Below are positions 32,631 to 41,922 of a stretch of 64,000 nucleotides of DNA, piece after piece. A program made the position numbers and the translations under genes. The notes below the pieces were generated by a model. The model saw nothing but the letters and a program-made list of their open reading frames with translations. It had not been told where the DNA came from and searched no databases. The stretch comes from Halomonas halocynthiae DSM 14573. GTDB taxonomy: Bacteria; Pseudomonadota; Gammaproteobacteria; Pseudomonadales; Halomonadaceae. The stretch's first letter is position 1, and each line of letters begins with the position of its first letter. The stretch covers positions 318,317-382,316 of the forward strand of contig NZ_KE384440.1 of assembly GCF_000425725.1 (NCBI RefSeq), in the 5' to 3' direction.

Positions 32631-33368
32631 ATGTCTCGCCAGCTTATCGGAATGCTAACCCCGTCATCCAATACTGTATTAGAGCCTTACACCAGTGCGA
32701 TATTGCAGCCATTGTTACCGCATGTCAGCGCGCACTTTCAACGCTTTGCTGTTACAGAAATATCACACTGTGATGCATCGTTATCTCAATTCGATATAGC
32801 GCCTATACTTACGGCCGCACAGCTACTTAATGATGCTCACATGGATGTGATCGCTTGGAGTGGCACGTCATCTAGTTGGTTAGGATTTGATACAGATCAT
32901 CGTTTATGTGCTGCTATTCATGAAGCAACCGGCGTGAAGGCCACTTCTAGTGTGTTGGCGCTGAATGAAATTCTAGAGCGAACTGGTGTAAAAAAACTCG
33001 GACTGGTGACGCCTTATCTTAGCGATATACAAGAAGATATAATTGTTAACTATCAGAAGGCTGGGTATGAAATAGCGGGAGAGCGGCACTTAGGGGACCG
33101 AGGCAATTTTTCTTTCTCTGAATACAGTGAAGATGTTTTGATAGATATGGTGCGAGATGTGGCACGATCAAGCCCAGAGGCAATTACTCTTTTGTGCACT
33201 AACTTACGTGGTGCGGGAATTGTCGCGGAGCTAGAGCAGGAGCTTGGTATTCCTATCTATGATTCAGTTAGTGTAACTGTATGGAAAACCTTGGAAATGG
33301 TAGGTGTTAATCCTGCACTTATCTCTGGTTGGGGGCAGCTGTTTCAGGATGAGCGCTTAGTTATTTAA
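32631..33368 (+). CDS. Arylmalonate decarboxylase / maleate isomerase-like protein (Asp/Glu racemase superfamily)
   Basis: 245 aa cytosolic protein. The IGMLTPSSNTVLEPYT N-terminus is typical of the maleate isomerase/AMDase branch. First catalytic position lacks Cys and shows WSGTSSSWLG (GTS at residues 78-80), as in AMDase where the loop forms an oxyanion pocket; the second has Cys189 in LLCTNLRG. A single Cys fits decarboxylase rather than two-Cys racemase or isomerase chemistry. Start at ATG 32631 with AAGGA 8 bases upstream, not the ATG at 32625. First gene of the TRAP operon, so it probably acts on the imported substrate; exact reaction unknown. Confidence 0.82.
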   Translation: MSRQLIGMLTPSSNTVLEPYTSAILQPLLPHVSAHFQRFAVTEISHCDASLSQFDIAPILTAAQLLNDAHMDVIAWSGTSSSWLGFDTDHRLCAAIHEATGVKATSSVLALNEILERTGVKKLGLVTPYLSDIQEDIIVNYQKAGYEIAGERHLGDRGNFSFSEYSEDVLIDMVRDVARSSPEAITLLCTNLRGAGIVAELEQELGIPIYDSVSVTVWKTLEMVGVNPALISGWGQLFQDERLVI

Positions 33369-33415
33369 AAATAAAACCTTCATTTTATAGCAATGACCAA
33401 CGGATAGGTGAGCTA

Positions 33416-34474
33416 ATGAAAACTAAAAAAATCAAAAAGATAGTCTTAGGTACTTCTGTTGTCTTTGGAATGGTGCTGGCGAGTACCTCGCAAGCAGAAA
33501 CTACGCTACGGGTAGTAGGTAATTTTTCGGGTAATAAGTTGCATGTGGAAGAGGTTGAACGCCCCTTTTTTGATGAGCTAGGAGGGCATGAGGGGCTAAA
33601 TGTTGTTTATAACACGATGGATGCTATTGGCGTGGAAGCCGCGGATGCATTGCGTATGATCCGCTCTGGTGCTTTTGATGTCATGTCTGTTCAGATTGGT
33701 ATGGCATCTCGAGACGAGCCTTTCTTTGAAGGTATTGATCTTGCTGGGGTCACCGCAGACCTAGATCAACAGCGTGAGGCAGTCGAAGCATTTCGTCCAG
33801 ATTTTGATGCACGCTTACAAGAGCGCTTCAATGCGAAACTGATGACGCTTTGGCCTTTTGGTCCGCAAATGATGTTTTGTAATGGCGATATTAATAGTGT
33901 GGACGATCTCCAGGGTAAGAAGGTCAGAGTTTTTACGCCATCCATGTCTCGCCTGGTGGAAGGGCTTGGCGCTATACCGGTGACCTTGCAGTTCAGCGAG
34001 GTTTACCTAGCGTTGCAACGTGGAGTGGCTGACTGTGGTGTTACGGCACCCTCTGCGGGTAACAACGGTAAGTGGCCGGAAGTAACTGATCGTTTTGTTC
34101 CGCTTCCCTTGTCCTATTCGGTGCAGGGGCATTTCATGAACCTGGATACTTGGAACGGCCTCGATGAGCAGCAGCAGCAGGACCTATCTAAAGCATTCGC
34201 TGATCTGGAAGAGCAAATGTGGGATCTGGCTTATCGAGTAAACGATGATGCCATTGCGTGTAATACTGGCCAAGATACTTGTGAAAGCCATGAATCCTAC
34301 AATATGTCTTTAGTGGAGATTGGTGAAAGCTCTCGCGAGCAAATTGAAGCGATTACCTCTGAGGCAGTTCTGCCGGTATGGGGTGAAAGCTGTAATAAGC
34401 AATACGCCGAGTGTACCCAGCTATGGAACGATAGCGTAGGTAAAGTGACGGGTTTAAGCATCCAGTCACAGTAA
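33416..34474 (+). CDS. TRAP transporter DctP-type periplasmic binding protein
   Basis: 352 aa. Signal peptide MKTKKIKKIVLGTSVVFGMV with cleavage after SQA near residue 27. The mature protein has the DctP fold with the ligand-carboxylate region LQGKKVRVFTPSMSRL and FSEVYLALQRGVADCGVTA. Four Cys near the C-terminus (CNTGQDTCES and SCNKQYAEC) suggest disulfides. Unlike sialic acid or C4-dicarboxylate binders, but the conserved Arg (KVRVF) indicates a carboxylate-bearing ligand. Followed by an intercistronic hairpin. Confidence 0.9.
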   Translation: MKTKKIKKIVLGTSVVFGMVLASTSQAETTLRVVGNFSGNKLHVEEVERPFFDELGGHEGLNVVYNTMDAIGVEAADALRMIRSGAFDVMSVQIGMASRDEPFFEGIDLAGVTADLDQQREAVEAFRPDFDARLQERFNAKLMTLWPFGPQMMFCNGDINSVDDLQGKKVRVFTPSMSRLVEGLGAIPVTLQFSEVYLALQRGVADCGVTAPSAGNNGKWPEVTDRFVPLPLSYSVQGHFMNLDTWNGLDEQQQQDLSKAFADLEEQMWDLAYRVNDDAIACNTGQDTCESHESYNMSLVEIGESSREQIEAITSEAVLPVWGESCNKQYAECTQLWNDSVGKVTGLSIQSQ

Positions 34475-34481
34475 GCACATT

Positions 34482-34510
34482 GCCGCAGGCGAGACGTTAT
34501 CGCCTGCGGC
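34482..34510 (+). other. Intercistronic hairpin between dctP and dctQ
   Basis: GCCGCAGGCGA (34482-34492) pairs with TCGCCTGCGGC (34500-34510), 11 bp with a 7-nt loop and no T run. Probably stabilises the 3' end of the abundant binding-protein mRNA or partially ends transcription. Confidence 0.7.
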
Positions 34511-34531
34511 GACTTGCAAGAGGCTATAAAA

Positions 34532-35146
34532 ATGTCAAGTAAAAAACTTTATTGGTCGTTACGGAAGGTGGCTCACGGCGCAGCTATTGCAGCGGGGTAT
34601 GCTGCTTTGGGTTTGTCATTATTAATTGTTTTTGAAGTTATATCTCGTAAATTATTTAGCTTTTCCTTGCAAGGTGTTGATGAAATTGGTGGTTATGTAC
34701 TTGCCATTGGTGTCGCTTTTAGCTTCGCGTATGCGCTGGTACATCGTGCTCACACGCGTGTTGATATGTTGTTGGTTAAACTTCCCGCTTCGTTACAGGC
34801 CCTCTTGAATGTACTGGCTATGCTGTTGTTGGCAGCATTTTCTGTGTTCATGTTATGGCGCGCTATAGAAACATTGCGTGAGACGCTAGAGTTTGACAGC
34901 CACGCTAGTACACCACTGCAAACGCCACTATGGATACCCCAGGGTTTATGGGTTATAGGGCTGGGCGTTTTTTCTGTATTAACTGTATTGCTTATGGCGC
35001 GTGCCGTCATGTTATTTCTACGTGGGCGGAATACGGAAGTGAATAACGAGTTTGGTCCTCGCTCAGCAGATGACGAGCTAGAAGAGGCGCGTCAAGACTA
35101 TAGTGCTGATATACCAAAGAAGCAGCAAAGGAGTAACGCCCAATGA
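34532..35146 (+). CDS. TRAP transporter small permease (DctQ)
   Basis: 204 aa, four predicted helices. The conserved ISRKLFSFSLQGVDEIGGY region and HRAHTRVDML follow the DctQ pattern. Start at ATG 34532, preceded by AGAGG, rather than the TTG at 34514. Polar C-terminal tail (RQDYSADIPKKQQ) is longer than usual. Stop overlaps the next start as ATGA. Confidence 0.88.
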   Translation: MSSKKLYWSLRKVAHGAAIAAGYAALGLSLLIVFEVISRKLFSFSLQGVDEIGGYVLAIGVAFSFAYALVHRAHTRVDMLLVKLPASLQALLNVLAMLLLAAFSVFMLWRAIETLRETLEFDSHASTPLQTPLWIPQGLWVIGLGVFSVLTVLLMARAVMLFLRGRNTEVNNEFGPRSADDELEEARQDYSADIPKKQQRSNAQ

Positions 35147-36444
35147 TTGGTGCATTCGAGGTCATGATCGGATTCTTCATCATGCTAGGCATGATGATAT
35201 TAGGCGTCCATGTTGCTGTGGCGATATTCTCCGTAGCAGTGCTGGGAACGTTATTGTTTTTGGGGTTACCTTTGCTGTACTCCTTTGGCGATACGCTTTG
35301 GGGAACGCTTAACGATTTTATCCTTACGGCAATCCCGCTTTTTATCTTGCTAGGTGAATTACTGTTGCGGAGCGGAGTGACAGAGCGAATGTATAGCGCT
35401 TTGTCGGTGTGGTTGAATCGTCTGCCTGGCGGTTTGTTACATACTAATATTGGAGCCTCGTCAGTATTTGCTGCTATGTCGGGCTCGTCAGTGGCTACTG
35501 CAGCAACGATTGGTACCGTTGCATTACCGGCATTTGCTGAAAGAGGGTATAGCGAACGGCTAGCACTTGGCACCTTAGCTGCTGGAGCGACTCTAGGTAT
35601 TTTGATTCCTCCTAGTATCAATATGATTATTTATGGAGCGATCACGAACACGTCTATTGGAAAGCTTTTTATTGCAGGGATACTACCTGGACTGGCTTTG
35701 GCCGGTGCTTTTATGCTGGCGATTATGGCATTTAGCCTGTTACGCCCAGGTGTGGCAGGGGAGCGTGAACCTCGTGTTCCATTGCGTAAGCGCTTAGCTT
35801 CTTTGGTGGATTTATTGCCACCGACGTTTGTTTTCGCCATCGTTATGGGTAGCATCTATAGTGGCTGGGCGACGCCCACCGAAGCAGCGGCACTGGGCGC
35901 TGTAGCAGCTTTGATTGTGGCGGCATTCAATCGCAAACTGACGATTAAAATGCTGCATGAGTGTTTTTTGTCTATGGCGCGTACCACCGCAATGATTATG
36001 TTGATTATTGTGGCCGCATTTTTCCTCAATTATGTTGTTGGCATCCTAGGTATTCCCAATACGTTGACTCGCTGGGTCGCCGATCTCGGTCTGACGCCAA
36101 TGGGCTTCATTCTTGCGCTGGTAATTTTTTATCTCGTGCTAGGTTGCTTTCTTGAAACCCTGTCGATGATGATTGCTACAGTACCTATTGTGGTGCCTAT
36201 GGTCGTTCAATTCGGTTTTGACCCCATCTGGTTTGGCATTTTTTTGGTACTCATGATGGAAATTTCATTGATTACCCCGCCTATCGGCATGAACCTGTAT
36301 GTGGTGCAGGGTGTGCGTGGTAAAGGGTCTATCGCTGATGTCATGATTGGTAGTTTACCCTTTCTTGCCATCATGCTTCTTTTTGTGGCGATGATCATTA
36401 TCTGGCCAAACCTAGTGTTGTGGTTGCCTAATGCCATGGGGTAA
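35143..36444 (+). CDS. TRAP transporter large permease (DctM)
   Basis: 433 aa, about 12 helices, the ion-coupled translocation subunit. DctM motifs: AIPLFILLGELLLRSGV, GASSVFAAMSGSSVATAATIGT, TLGILIPPSINMIIYGAITNTSIGKLF, and C-terminal EISLITPPIGMNLYVVQG. ATG 35143 overlaps the dctQ stop by four bases, so the two are translationally coupled. Confidence 0.93.
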   Translation: MIGAFEVMIGFFIMLGMMILGVHVAVAIFSVAVLGTLLFLGLPLLYSFGDTLWGTLNDFILTAIPLFILLGELLLRSGVTERMYSALSVWLNRLPGGLLHTNIGASSVFAAMSGSSVATAATIGTVALPAFAERGYSERLALGTLAAGATLGILIPPSINMIIYGAITNTSIGKLFIAGILPGLALAGAFMLAIMAFSLLRPGVAGEREPRVPLRKRLASLVDLLPPTFVFAIVMGSIYSGWATPTEAAALGAVAALIVAAFNRKLTIKMLHECFLSMARTTAMIMLIIVAAFFLNYVVGILGIPNTLTRWVADLGLTPMGFILALVIFYLVLGCFLETLSMMIATVPIVVPMVVQFGFDPIWFGIFLVLMMEISLITPPIGMNLYVVQGVRGKGSIADVMIGSLPFLAIMLLFVAMIIIWPNLVLWLPNAMG

Positions 36445-36599
36445 GTGCTGACTTGCTACTGTCGTGCTGTACTCGATAAATGTTTGGTGAAAGAGGATAG
36501 CGTTTCGATCAGGGGTTTTTGGCCCGGCTCGCTCGATGAGTCATAAAATCTCTGGTCGTAAAGCAGGTCATCTGGTGCACAGTTATTGTCTAAAAATAA

Positions 36600-36612
36600 A
36601 CAATATAATTGT
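36600..36612. promoter_or_regulatory. Dyad ACAAT-ATA-ATTGT overlapping a -10 TATAAT before hydA
   Basis: Inverted repeat with 5-bp arms; it contains the exact -10 hexamer TATAAT at 36604-36609, 20 bp before the hydantoinase start. No good -35 was found 16-18 bp upstream, which would fit an activated promoter or a leader too short to be certain. Confidence 0.45.
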
Positions 36613-36628
36613 ATAAGGTTTATATAAT

Positions 36629-38059
36629 ATGCAGCACTTCGATACCCTGATAAAGAATGGCCTAATTATTACAGCTGCTGATCGTTACATGGCAGATATT
36701 GCGATTCGAGATGGACGTATTGTTGCTATGGGTCAAGCGTTGGGGGAGGCGAATGAGGTTATTGACGCTGACGGTTTATGGGTAATGCCTGGGGGGGTTG
36801 ATGCTCACTGTCACCTGGACCAACCGTTAAACGATGGGGCGGTCATGGCAGATGATTTTTTTACTGGAACGCGGTCTGCGGCTTGTGGCGGAACTACAAC
36901 GGTGATTCCGTTTGCCGCGCAACAGAAAGGGCAGAGCTTATATGCGGCGGTAGAAGACTATCACCGCCGTAGTGAAGGCAAGGCTATGGTGGACTATGCA
37001 TTCCATATGATTGTTACTGACCCAACAGAGGTTGTGCTTAAAGAAGAATTACCAGCGTTAATTGAAAAGGGCTATAGCTCTTTTAAAATTTATCTTACGT
37101 ATGATGATTTAAAGCTCAATGATCGAGAAGTGTTGGAAGTGTTAGCCATGGCTAGGCGTGAAGGTGGCATGGTGATGATTCATGCCGAGAACGCAGATTG
37201 TATCGCCTATATTACAGAGCTTCTTGAATCTCAAGGGCAGACGAAGCCTTATTACCACGGAGTGGCACATTCGGCGATTGCCGAACGTGAAGCTACCCAC
37301 CGGGCCATCTCATTGGCTGAACTGATCGACGTGCCCTTATTGATTGTGCATGTTTCGGGGCCTGATGCTATTGAGCAAATCCGCTGGGCGCAAAACCGAG
37401 GTTTGCGAGTGTATGGGGAAACGTGTCCTCAGTACTTGGTGCTTACGCTGGATGATCTTGATCAAGCGGGCTTTGAAGGGGCTAAGTATGTATGTAGCCC
37501 GCCCCCGCGCGATGCAGCGGCTCAAGAGGCCGTGTGGCAGGCGTTGGAGAGCGGCGTATTCCAGGTTTTCTCGTCTGATCATGCCCCTTTTCGTTATGAC
37601 GACGCAAAAGGAAAGAAACTGCATGGGGAATGTGCTGACTTTCAACATATTCCCAATGGCATTCCTGGGTTAGAAACGCGCTTGTCGATACTGTTCTCTG
37701 AGGGAGTGATCAAGCAGCGTATTGATGCGACTCGTTTCGTGGCATTGACGGCAACCCAGCCTGCCAAAATTTATGGACTCTATCCACGTAAAGGCACGAT
37801 CGCTATTGGCAGTGATGCTGACTTGACTTTATGGGACCCTAACGCTCGAACGACGATACGCAATAGCGAGCTGCATCACGCTGTTGATTATACTCCTTAT
37901 GAAGGACTTGAGCTTACAGGAAAGCCGGTGCTGACAATGTGCCGAGGACAGGTGGTGTCCCGAAACGGGCAGCCGGCAGGTGAGGCGGGCTATGGGCTAT
38001 TTCTCAAATGTGATAAGCCGCAGCCAGCGCGTCCTCGAGGAGCAGCCAAGGGATTTTGA
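36629..38059 (+). CDS. hydA: Dihydropyrimidinase / D-hydantoinase
   Basis: 476 aa cyclic amidohydrolase. Full binuclear metal set: His60-x-His62 in DAHCHLD, carbamylated Lys153 in SFKIYLTYD, His185 in MIHAEN, His241 in HVSGPDA and Asp317 in SSDHAP. It opens six-membered dihydropyrimidine or five-membered hydantoin rings to N-carbamoyl acids; which ring cannot be told. No beta-ureidopropionase is adjacent. Separated from the TRAP operon by 184 bp with its own probable promoter; two terminators follow. Confidence 0.93.
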   Translation: MQHFDTLIKNGLIITAADRYMADIAIRDGRIVAMGQALGEANEVIDADGLWVMPGGVDAHCHLDQPLNDGAVMADDFFTGTRSAACGGTTTVIPFAAQQKGQSLYAAVEDYHRRSEGKAMVDYAFHMIVTDPTEVVLKEELPALIEKGYSSFKIYLTYDDLKLNDREVLEVLAMARREGGMVMIHAENADCIAYITELLESQGQTKPYYHGVAHSAIAEREATHRAISLAELIDVPLLIVHVSGPDAIEQIRWAQNRGLRVYGETCPQYLVLTLDDLDQAGFEGAKYVCSPPPRDAAAQEAVWQALESGVFQVFSSDHAPFRYDDAKGKKLHGECADFQHIPNGIPGLETRLSILFSEGVIKQRIDATRFVALTATQPAKIYGLYPRKGTIAIGSDADLTLWDPNARTTIRNSELHHAVDYTPYEGLELTGKPVLTMCRGQVVSRNGQPAGEAGYGLFLKCDKPQPARPRGAAKGF

Positions 38060-38063
38060 GCTG

Positions 38064-38100
38064 ACCGTAAAAGGCTGATTTTTAACTTGCCTTTTACGGT
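38064..38100 (+). terminator. Hairpin after hydA
   Basis: ACCGTAAAAGGC (38064-38075) pairs with GCCTTTTACGGT (38089-38100), 12 bp, loop 13. No strong T run; backed up by the terminator at 38122. Confidence 0.65.
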
Positions 38101-38121
38101 TCTGAGCCACTTTTTTGTTAC

Positions 38122-38152
38122 CCGACTGGCTTTTGCTGGTCGGTTTTTTTTT
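38122..38152 (+). terminator. Rho-independent terminator with T9 tract
   Basis: CCGACTGGC (38122-38130), loop TTTT, GCTGGTCGG (38135-38143; two G-T wobbles), then T9 (38144-38152). Ends hydA transcription ahead of the gcl promoter. Confidence 0.9.
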
Positions 38153-38165
38153 GCGCTGTTATTTT

Positions 38166-38184
38166 TTTGGAATTATTTTCCAAA
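38166..38184. promoter_or_regulatory. Operator-like dyad upstream of gcl promoter
   Basis: TTTGGAA-TTATT-TTCCAAA: perfect 7-bp arms with a 5-bp spacer, ending 5 bp before the gcl -35. It shares TGGAATTATTTTCCA exactly with the second dyad at 38226. Confidence 0.75.
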
Positions 38185-38189
38185 TTCTG

Positions 38190-38218
38190 TTGACGGTGTC
38201 GGGGTGGTTGGTTATGTT
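38190..38218 (+). promoter_or_regulatory. gcl promoter
   Basis: TTGACG (38190-38195), 17-bp spacer, TATGTT (38213-38218). Transcription should begin near 38225, inside the downstream dyad. Leader of about 47 nt to the gcl start. Confidence 0.65.
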
Positions 38219-38225
38219 TTGTATA

Positions 38226-38240
38226 TGGAATTATTTTCCA
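38226..38240. promoter_or_regulatory. Operator-like dyad downstream of gcl promoter
   Basis: TGGAA-TTATT-TTCCA, the same 15-mer as in the upstream dyad, 58 bp away centre to centre. It covers the predicted transcription start. Confidence 0.75.
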
Positions 38241-38271
38241 CAAAAATAAAACACAACAAAAGGAAGACACC

Positions 38272-40056
38272 ATGGCTTGCATGACTGCTGCTCAAGCTGC
38301 GATACACGTGCTCAGGAAAGAAGGCGTTGATGTTGCTTTTGGTGTGCCTGGTGCCGCCATTAACCCCTTTTATGCTGCGATGCGTAGCGTGGGGGGAGTG
38401 GACCATGTGCTGGCTCGTCATGTGGAAGGTGCTTCCCATATGGCCGAAGGCTATACCCGCACCCAAGCAGGCAACATCGGCGTATGTATCGGTACCTCTG
38501 GACCTGCAGGTACCGACATGATCACGGGGCTTTATTCGGCCTCTGCTGACTCGATTCCCATCTTATGCATCACGGGTCAGGCACCACGTGCCAAGCTGCA
38601 TAAAGAAGACTTTCAGGCGGTCGATATTCAGTCGATAGCTGGTTCGGTGACCAAGTGGGCAATTACTGTGCTGGAGCCAGCCCAAGTACCGCGCGCTTTT
38701 CAGAAAGCGTTTCAACTGATGCGTAGTTCACGTCCGGGGCCGGTGCTGATTGATCTGCCGATTGATGTGCAGATGACGGAAATCGAGTTCGATCCGGATA
38801 CCTATGAGCCGCTGCCAGCGTATAAGCCCAGCGCCAGCCGTGCCCAGGTTGAAAAGGCCATGAGTTTGCTTAACGAATCCGACAAGCCGTTGCTTGTGGC
38901 TGGCGGTGGCATCATCAATGCCGATGCCAGCGAGCTGCTGACTGAATTCGCTGAGCTTACCGGCGTGCCGGTTATTCCTACGCTGATGGGGTGGGGCACT
39001 ATTCCAGACGACCACCGGCTGATGGCGGGCATGGTGGGGCTGCAGACCTCACATCGTTACGGTAATGCGACCATGATGGCGTCTGACTTTGTGATGGGGA
39101 TTGGTAACCGCTGGGCTAATCGTCATACCGGCGATGTGGATAGTTACACCCAAGGCCGAAAATTTGTGCACGTCGATATTGAGCCGACTCAGATTGGGCG
39201 TATCTTCGGGCCGGATTACGGTATTGTTTCTGATGCTAAGGCAGCACTTGAGCTGTTTATTGATGTCGCGAAAGAGTGGAAGGCTGAGGGTCGTCTGAAG
39301 GACCGTAGTGCCTGGGCTAATGCGTGTCATGAGCGCAAGCGCAATACGACGATGTTGCGTAAAACCGATTTTAATGAAATACCGGTTAAGCCCCAGCGCG
39401 TTTATCAGGAAATGAACAAGGCATTTGGCAAGAATACGCGCTATGTTACCGCCATCGGTTTATCACAAATTGCCGGAGCGCAGTTTCTGCACGTTTACAA
39501 ACCACGCCATTGGATCAACTGCGGTCAGGCGGGTCCCTTGGGCTGGACTATTTCGGCAGCACTGGGTGTACGCAGGGCAGACCCAACGACAGAGATAGTC
39601 GCCTTATCAGGCGATTACGACTTTCAGTTTATGATCGAGGAACTGGCGGTAGGCGCGCAGTTTAACTTGCCGTATATCCATGTATTGGTGAATAACTCCT
39701 ACTTGGGTTTGATTCGTCAGTCGCAGCGTGGCTTCGACATGGATTATCAGGTGCAGTTGTCGTTTGAAAATGTTAATTGCCCAGAAATTAACGGCTATGG
39801 TGTTGATCATGTGTCAGTCATTGAAGGCCTGGGATGTAAGGCAATTCGAGTGACGGATCCAAATGAGATCGGTGTCGCGCTGGAAAAAGCCAAACAGTTA
39901 AAAGACGAATTCAGCGTTCCAGTGGTGGTGGAGATTATCCTTGAACGGATCACGAATATTGCTATGAGTGGCAAGGACCTGGAGAGCGTTAATGAGTTTG
40001 AGCTGCTGGCCGAGAACCAGGAAGACGCGCCGACGTCCATCGCTAGCCTAACGTGA
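38272..40056 (+). CDS. gcl: Glyoxylate carboligase (tartronate-semialdehyde synthase)
   Basis: 594 aa TPP- and FAD-dependent enzyme that joins two glyoxylates to tartronate semialdehyde with loss of CO2. N-terminal PYR domain starts [34 protein letters not shown], where the usual catalytic Glu of TPP enzymes is replaced by Val in FGVPG as known for Gcl; TPP/Mg motif GDYDFQF...NNSYLG lies near residues 445-485. Start at ATG 38272 with AGGAAG upstream. First gene of a glyoxylate-to-pyruvate operon and placed to receive glyoxylate from allA. Confidence 0.96.
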   Translation: MACMTAAQAAIHVLRKEGVDVAFGVPGAAINPFYAAMRSVGGVDHVLARHVEGASHMAEGYTRTQAGNIGVCIGTSGPAGTDMITGLYSASADSIPILCITGQAPRAKLHKEDFQAVDIQSIAGSVTKWAITVLEPAQVPRAFQKAFQLMRSSRPGPVLIDLPIDVQMTEIEFDPDTYEPLPAYKPSASRAQVEKAMSLLNESDKPLLVAGGGIINADASELLTEFAELTGVPVIPTLMGWGTIPDDHRLMAGMVGLQTSHRYGNATMMASDFVMGIGNRWANRHTGDVDSYTQGRKFVHVDIEPTQIGRIFGPDYGIVSDAKAALELFIDVAKEWKAEGRLKDRSAWANACHERKRNTTMLRKTDFNEIPVKPQRVYQEMNKAFGKNTRYVTAIGLSQIAGAQFLHVYKPRHWINCGQAGPLGWTISAALGVRRADPTTEIVALSGDYDFQFMIEELAVGAQFNLPYIHVLVNNSYLGLIRQSQRGFDMDYQVQLSFENVNCPEINGYGVDHVSVIEGLGCKAIRVTDPNEIGVALEKAKQLKDEFSVPVVVEIILERITNIAMSGKDLESVNEFELLAENQEDAPTSIASLT

Positions 40057-40148
40057 GCGTGGCGTTAGCCGCGGGAGTCAGCCCCTGTAGTAATCATTAG
40101 GCGTCACGCGCTTTTTCATACAGTTTTGACAAAACCAGGAGAGTTGAT

Positions 40149-40916
40149 ATGCCAAAGTTTGCAGCCAACCTCAGCATGCTGTTTAACGAAGTCGATTTCC
40201 TTGAGCGTTTTGACGCGGCGGCAAACGCCGGTTTTCAAGGCGTCGAATACCTGTTTCCGTATGACGTCGATGCGGCTGATATCAAACAGCGCCTTGATGA
40301 AAACCAACTTGAGCAGGTGTTATTCAACCTACCGGCAGGCGACTGGGGGGCCGGTGAGCGCGGCATTGCTTGCCATCCCGACCGTGTTGATGAATTTCGT
40401 GCAGGCGTTGATAAAGCCATTGAATACGCTGCGGTGTTGGGCAATCGCCAAGTTAATTGTCTGGCCGGTATCAAGCCGGAAGGTGTCAGCGATGACGAGG
40501 CACGCAAAACGCTGATTGAGAATTTGCGTTTTGCTGCCGACAAACTAAAAGCGGTAGGTATCTTGCTGATTGCCGAACCAATCAATACCCGTGATATTCC
40601 AGGCTTTTTCCTGAATCGCACGGAGCAGGCGCTAAAGATTTTTGATGAAGTAGGTAGCGACAACCTTAAGCTGCAGTATGACATCTACCACATGCAGATC
40701 ATGGAAGGAGATTTAGCGCCGTCCATTGAGCGTCACTTGGCTCGTATTGCACACGTGCAGTTGGCTGATACGCCAGGCCGCCATGAGCCAGGAACCGGCG
40801 AAATCAACTATCCCTTCCTGTTTGCCCATCTTGACCGCCTAGGATACGACGGTTGGATTGGCTGCGAATACAAGCCTGCGACGACGACCGAAGAAGGTCT
40901 GGGTTGGATGAAATAG
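40149..40916 (+). CDS. hyi: Hydroxypyruvate isomerase
   Basis: 255 aa TIM-barrel isomerase that interconverts hydroxypyruvate and tartronate semialdehyde. MPKFAANLSMLFNEVDFLERF is the family N-terminus; metal/catalytic acids in IAEPIN, YDIYHMQ and GCEYKP are present. 92 bp after gcl, with AGGAG before ATG 40149. Slightly shorter at the C-terminus than the usual 258 aa. Confidence 0.94.
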   Translation: MPKFAANLSMLFNEVDFLERFDAAANAGFQGVEYLFPYDVDAADIKQRLDENQLEQVLFNLPAGDWGAGERGIACHPDRVDEFRAGVDKAIEYAAVLGNRQVNCLAGIKPEGVSDDEARKTLIENLRFAADKLKAVGILLIAEPINTRDIPGFFLNRTEQALKIFDEVGSDNLKLQYDIYHMQIMEGDLAPSIERHLARIAHVQLADTPGRHEPGTGEINYPFLFAHLDRLGYDGWIGCEYKPATTTEEGLGWMK

Positions 40917-40974
40917 CCTAGCTGAAATAGGTCGGGTGAATCGAACAATAAGTTATAAAGAAAGGAGAAAGATC

Positions 40975-41862
40975 ATGAGCAAAATCGGATTTATTGGCCT
41001 GGGTATCATGGGCCGCCCGATGGCCGGGCACTTGTTGGATGCGGGCCACACGTTGACAACCGTAAAACGTGGCAGCTTGGACAACATCTTGGCTGAAAAA
41101 GGGGTTAAGGAAGCCGCCTCGCCCAAGGCTGTTGCTGAAACAAGTGAAATCATTATCACGATGCTGCCTGACACGCCTGATGTTGAGGACGTGCTGTTTG
41201 GCGAAGGTGGTGTGATTGAAGGGCTTCAGCCCGGTACGCTAGTGATCGATATGAGTTCCATCGCACCGATTCCGACGCAAGCGTTTGCCAAACGCATCAC
41301 TGAGGCTGGTGGCGAGTATGTGGATGCGCCGGTTTCTGGTGGTGAGGGCGGTGCGATCAATGCCGCATTGACGATTATGGTTGGTGGAACTGAAGAGGGG
41401 TTCAAGCGTGCTCTGCCAGTACTAGAGAAGATGGGACATAGCGTGACCCATATTGGAGACCATGGGGCGGGCCAGACTTGTAAGGTGGCTAACCAAATTG
41501 TCGTTGCATTGACTATTGAGGCCGTTGCTGAAGGGCTGTTGTTTGCTTCCAAGGCAGGGGCTGATGTCGCTAAAGTACGAGAATCACTGCTTGGCGGACT
41601 GGCTCAGTCAAAAATTCTTGATGTTCACGGCGAGCGAATGATTAAGCGCACCTTTGATCCGGGGTTTAAGATTCATCTGCATCAAAAAGATCTTAATTTG
41701 GCGCTGGAAGGCGCGCGCAGTCTGAACTTGTCGTTGCCTGGCACAGCTAATGCTCAGCAGCTATTCCAGGCTTGTGTTGCCAATGGTGGCGCCCAGTGGG
41801 ATCACTCTGGCATTGTGCGAGCGCTTGAACGCCTCGCCAACCATGACGTTGGTGATAGCTGA
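40975..41862 (+). CDS. glxR: 2-hydroxy-3-oxopropionate reductase
   Basis: 295 aa beta-hydroxyacid dehydrogenase that reduces tartronate semialdehyde to D-glycerate with NAD(P)H. Rossmann motif GFIGLGIMGRPMAGHL (residues 5-20), substrate-binding DAPVSGGEGGA (about 120-130) and catalytic Lys in ACKVANQ-type string TCKVANQIVV. Start at ATG 40975 after AAAGGAGA; the 13-residue upstream extension is leader. Confidence 0.95.
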   Translation: MSKIGFIGLGIMGRPMAGHLLDAGHTLTTVKRGSLDNILAEKGVKEAASPKAVAETSEIIITMLPDTPDVEDVLFGEGGVIEGLQPGTLVIDMSSIAPIPTQAFAKRITEAGGEYVDAPVSGGEGGAINAALTIMVGGTEEGFKRALPVLEKMGHSVTHIGDHGAGQTCKVANQIVVALTIEAVAEGLLFASKAGADVAKVRESLLGGLAQSKILDVHGERMIKRTFDPGFKIHLHQKDLNLALEGARSLNLSLPGTANAQQLFQACVANGGAQWDHSGIVRALERLANHDVGDS

Positions 41863-41922
41863 CGCCTGCTGAAAGCAGGTGAATTCAGTGCGCCCGCTCG
41901 GGGCTCGTCAGAATGATCCTTG

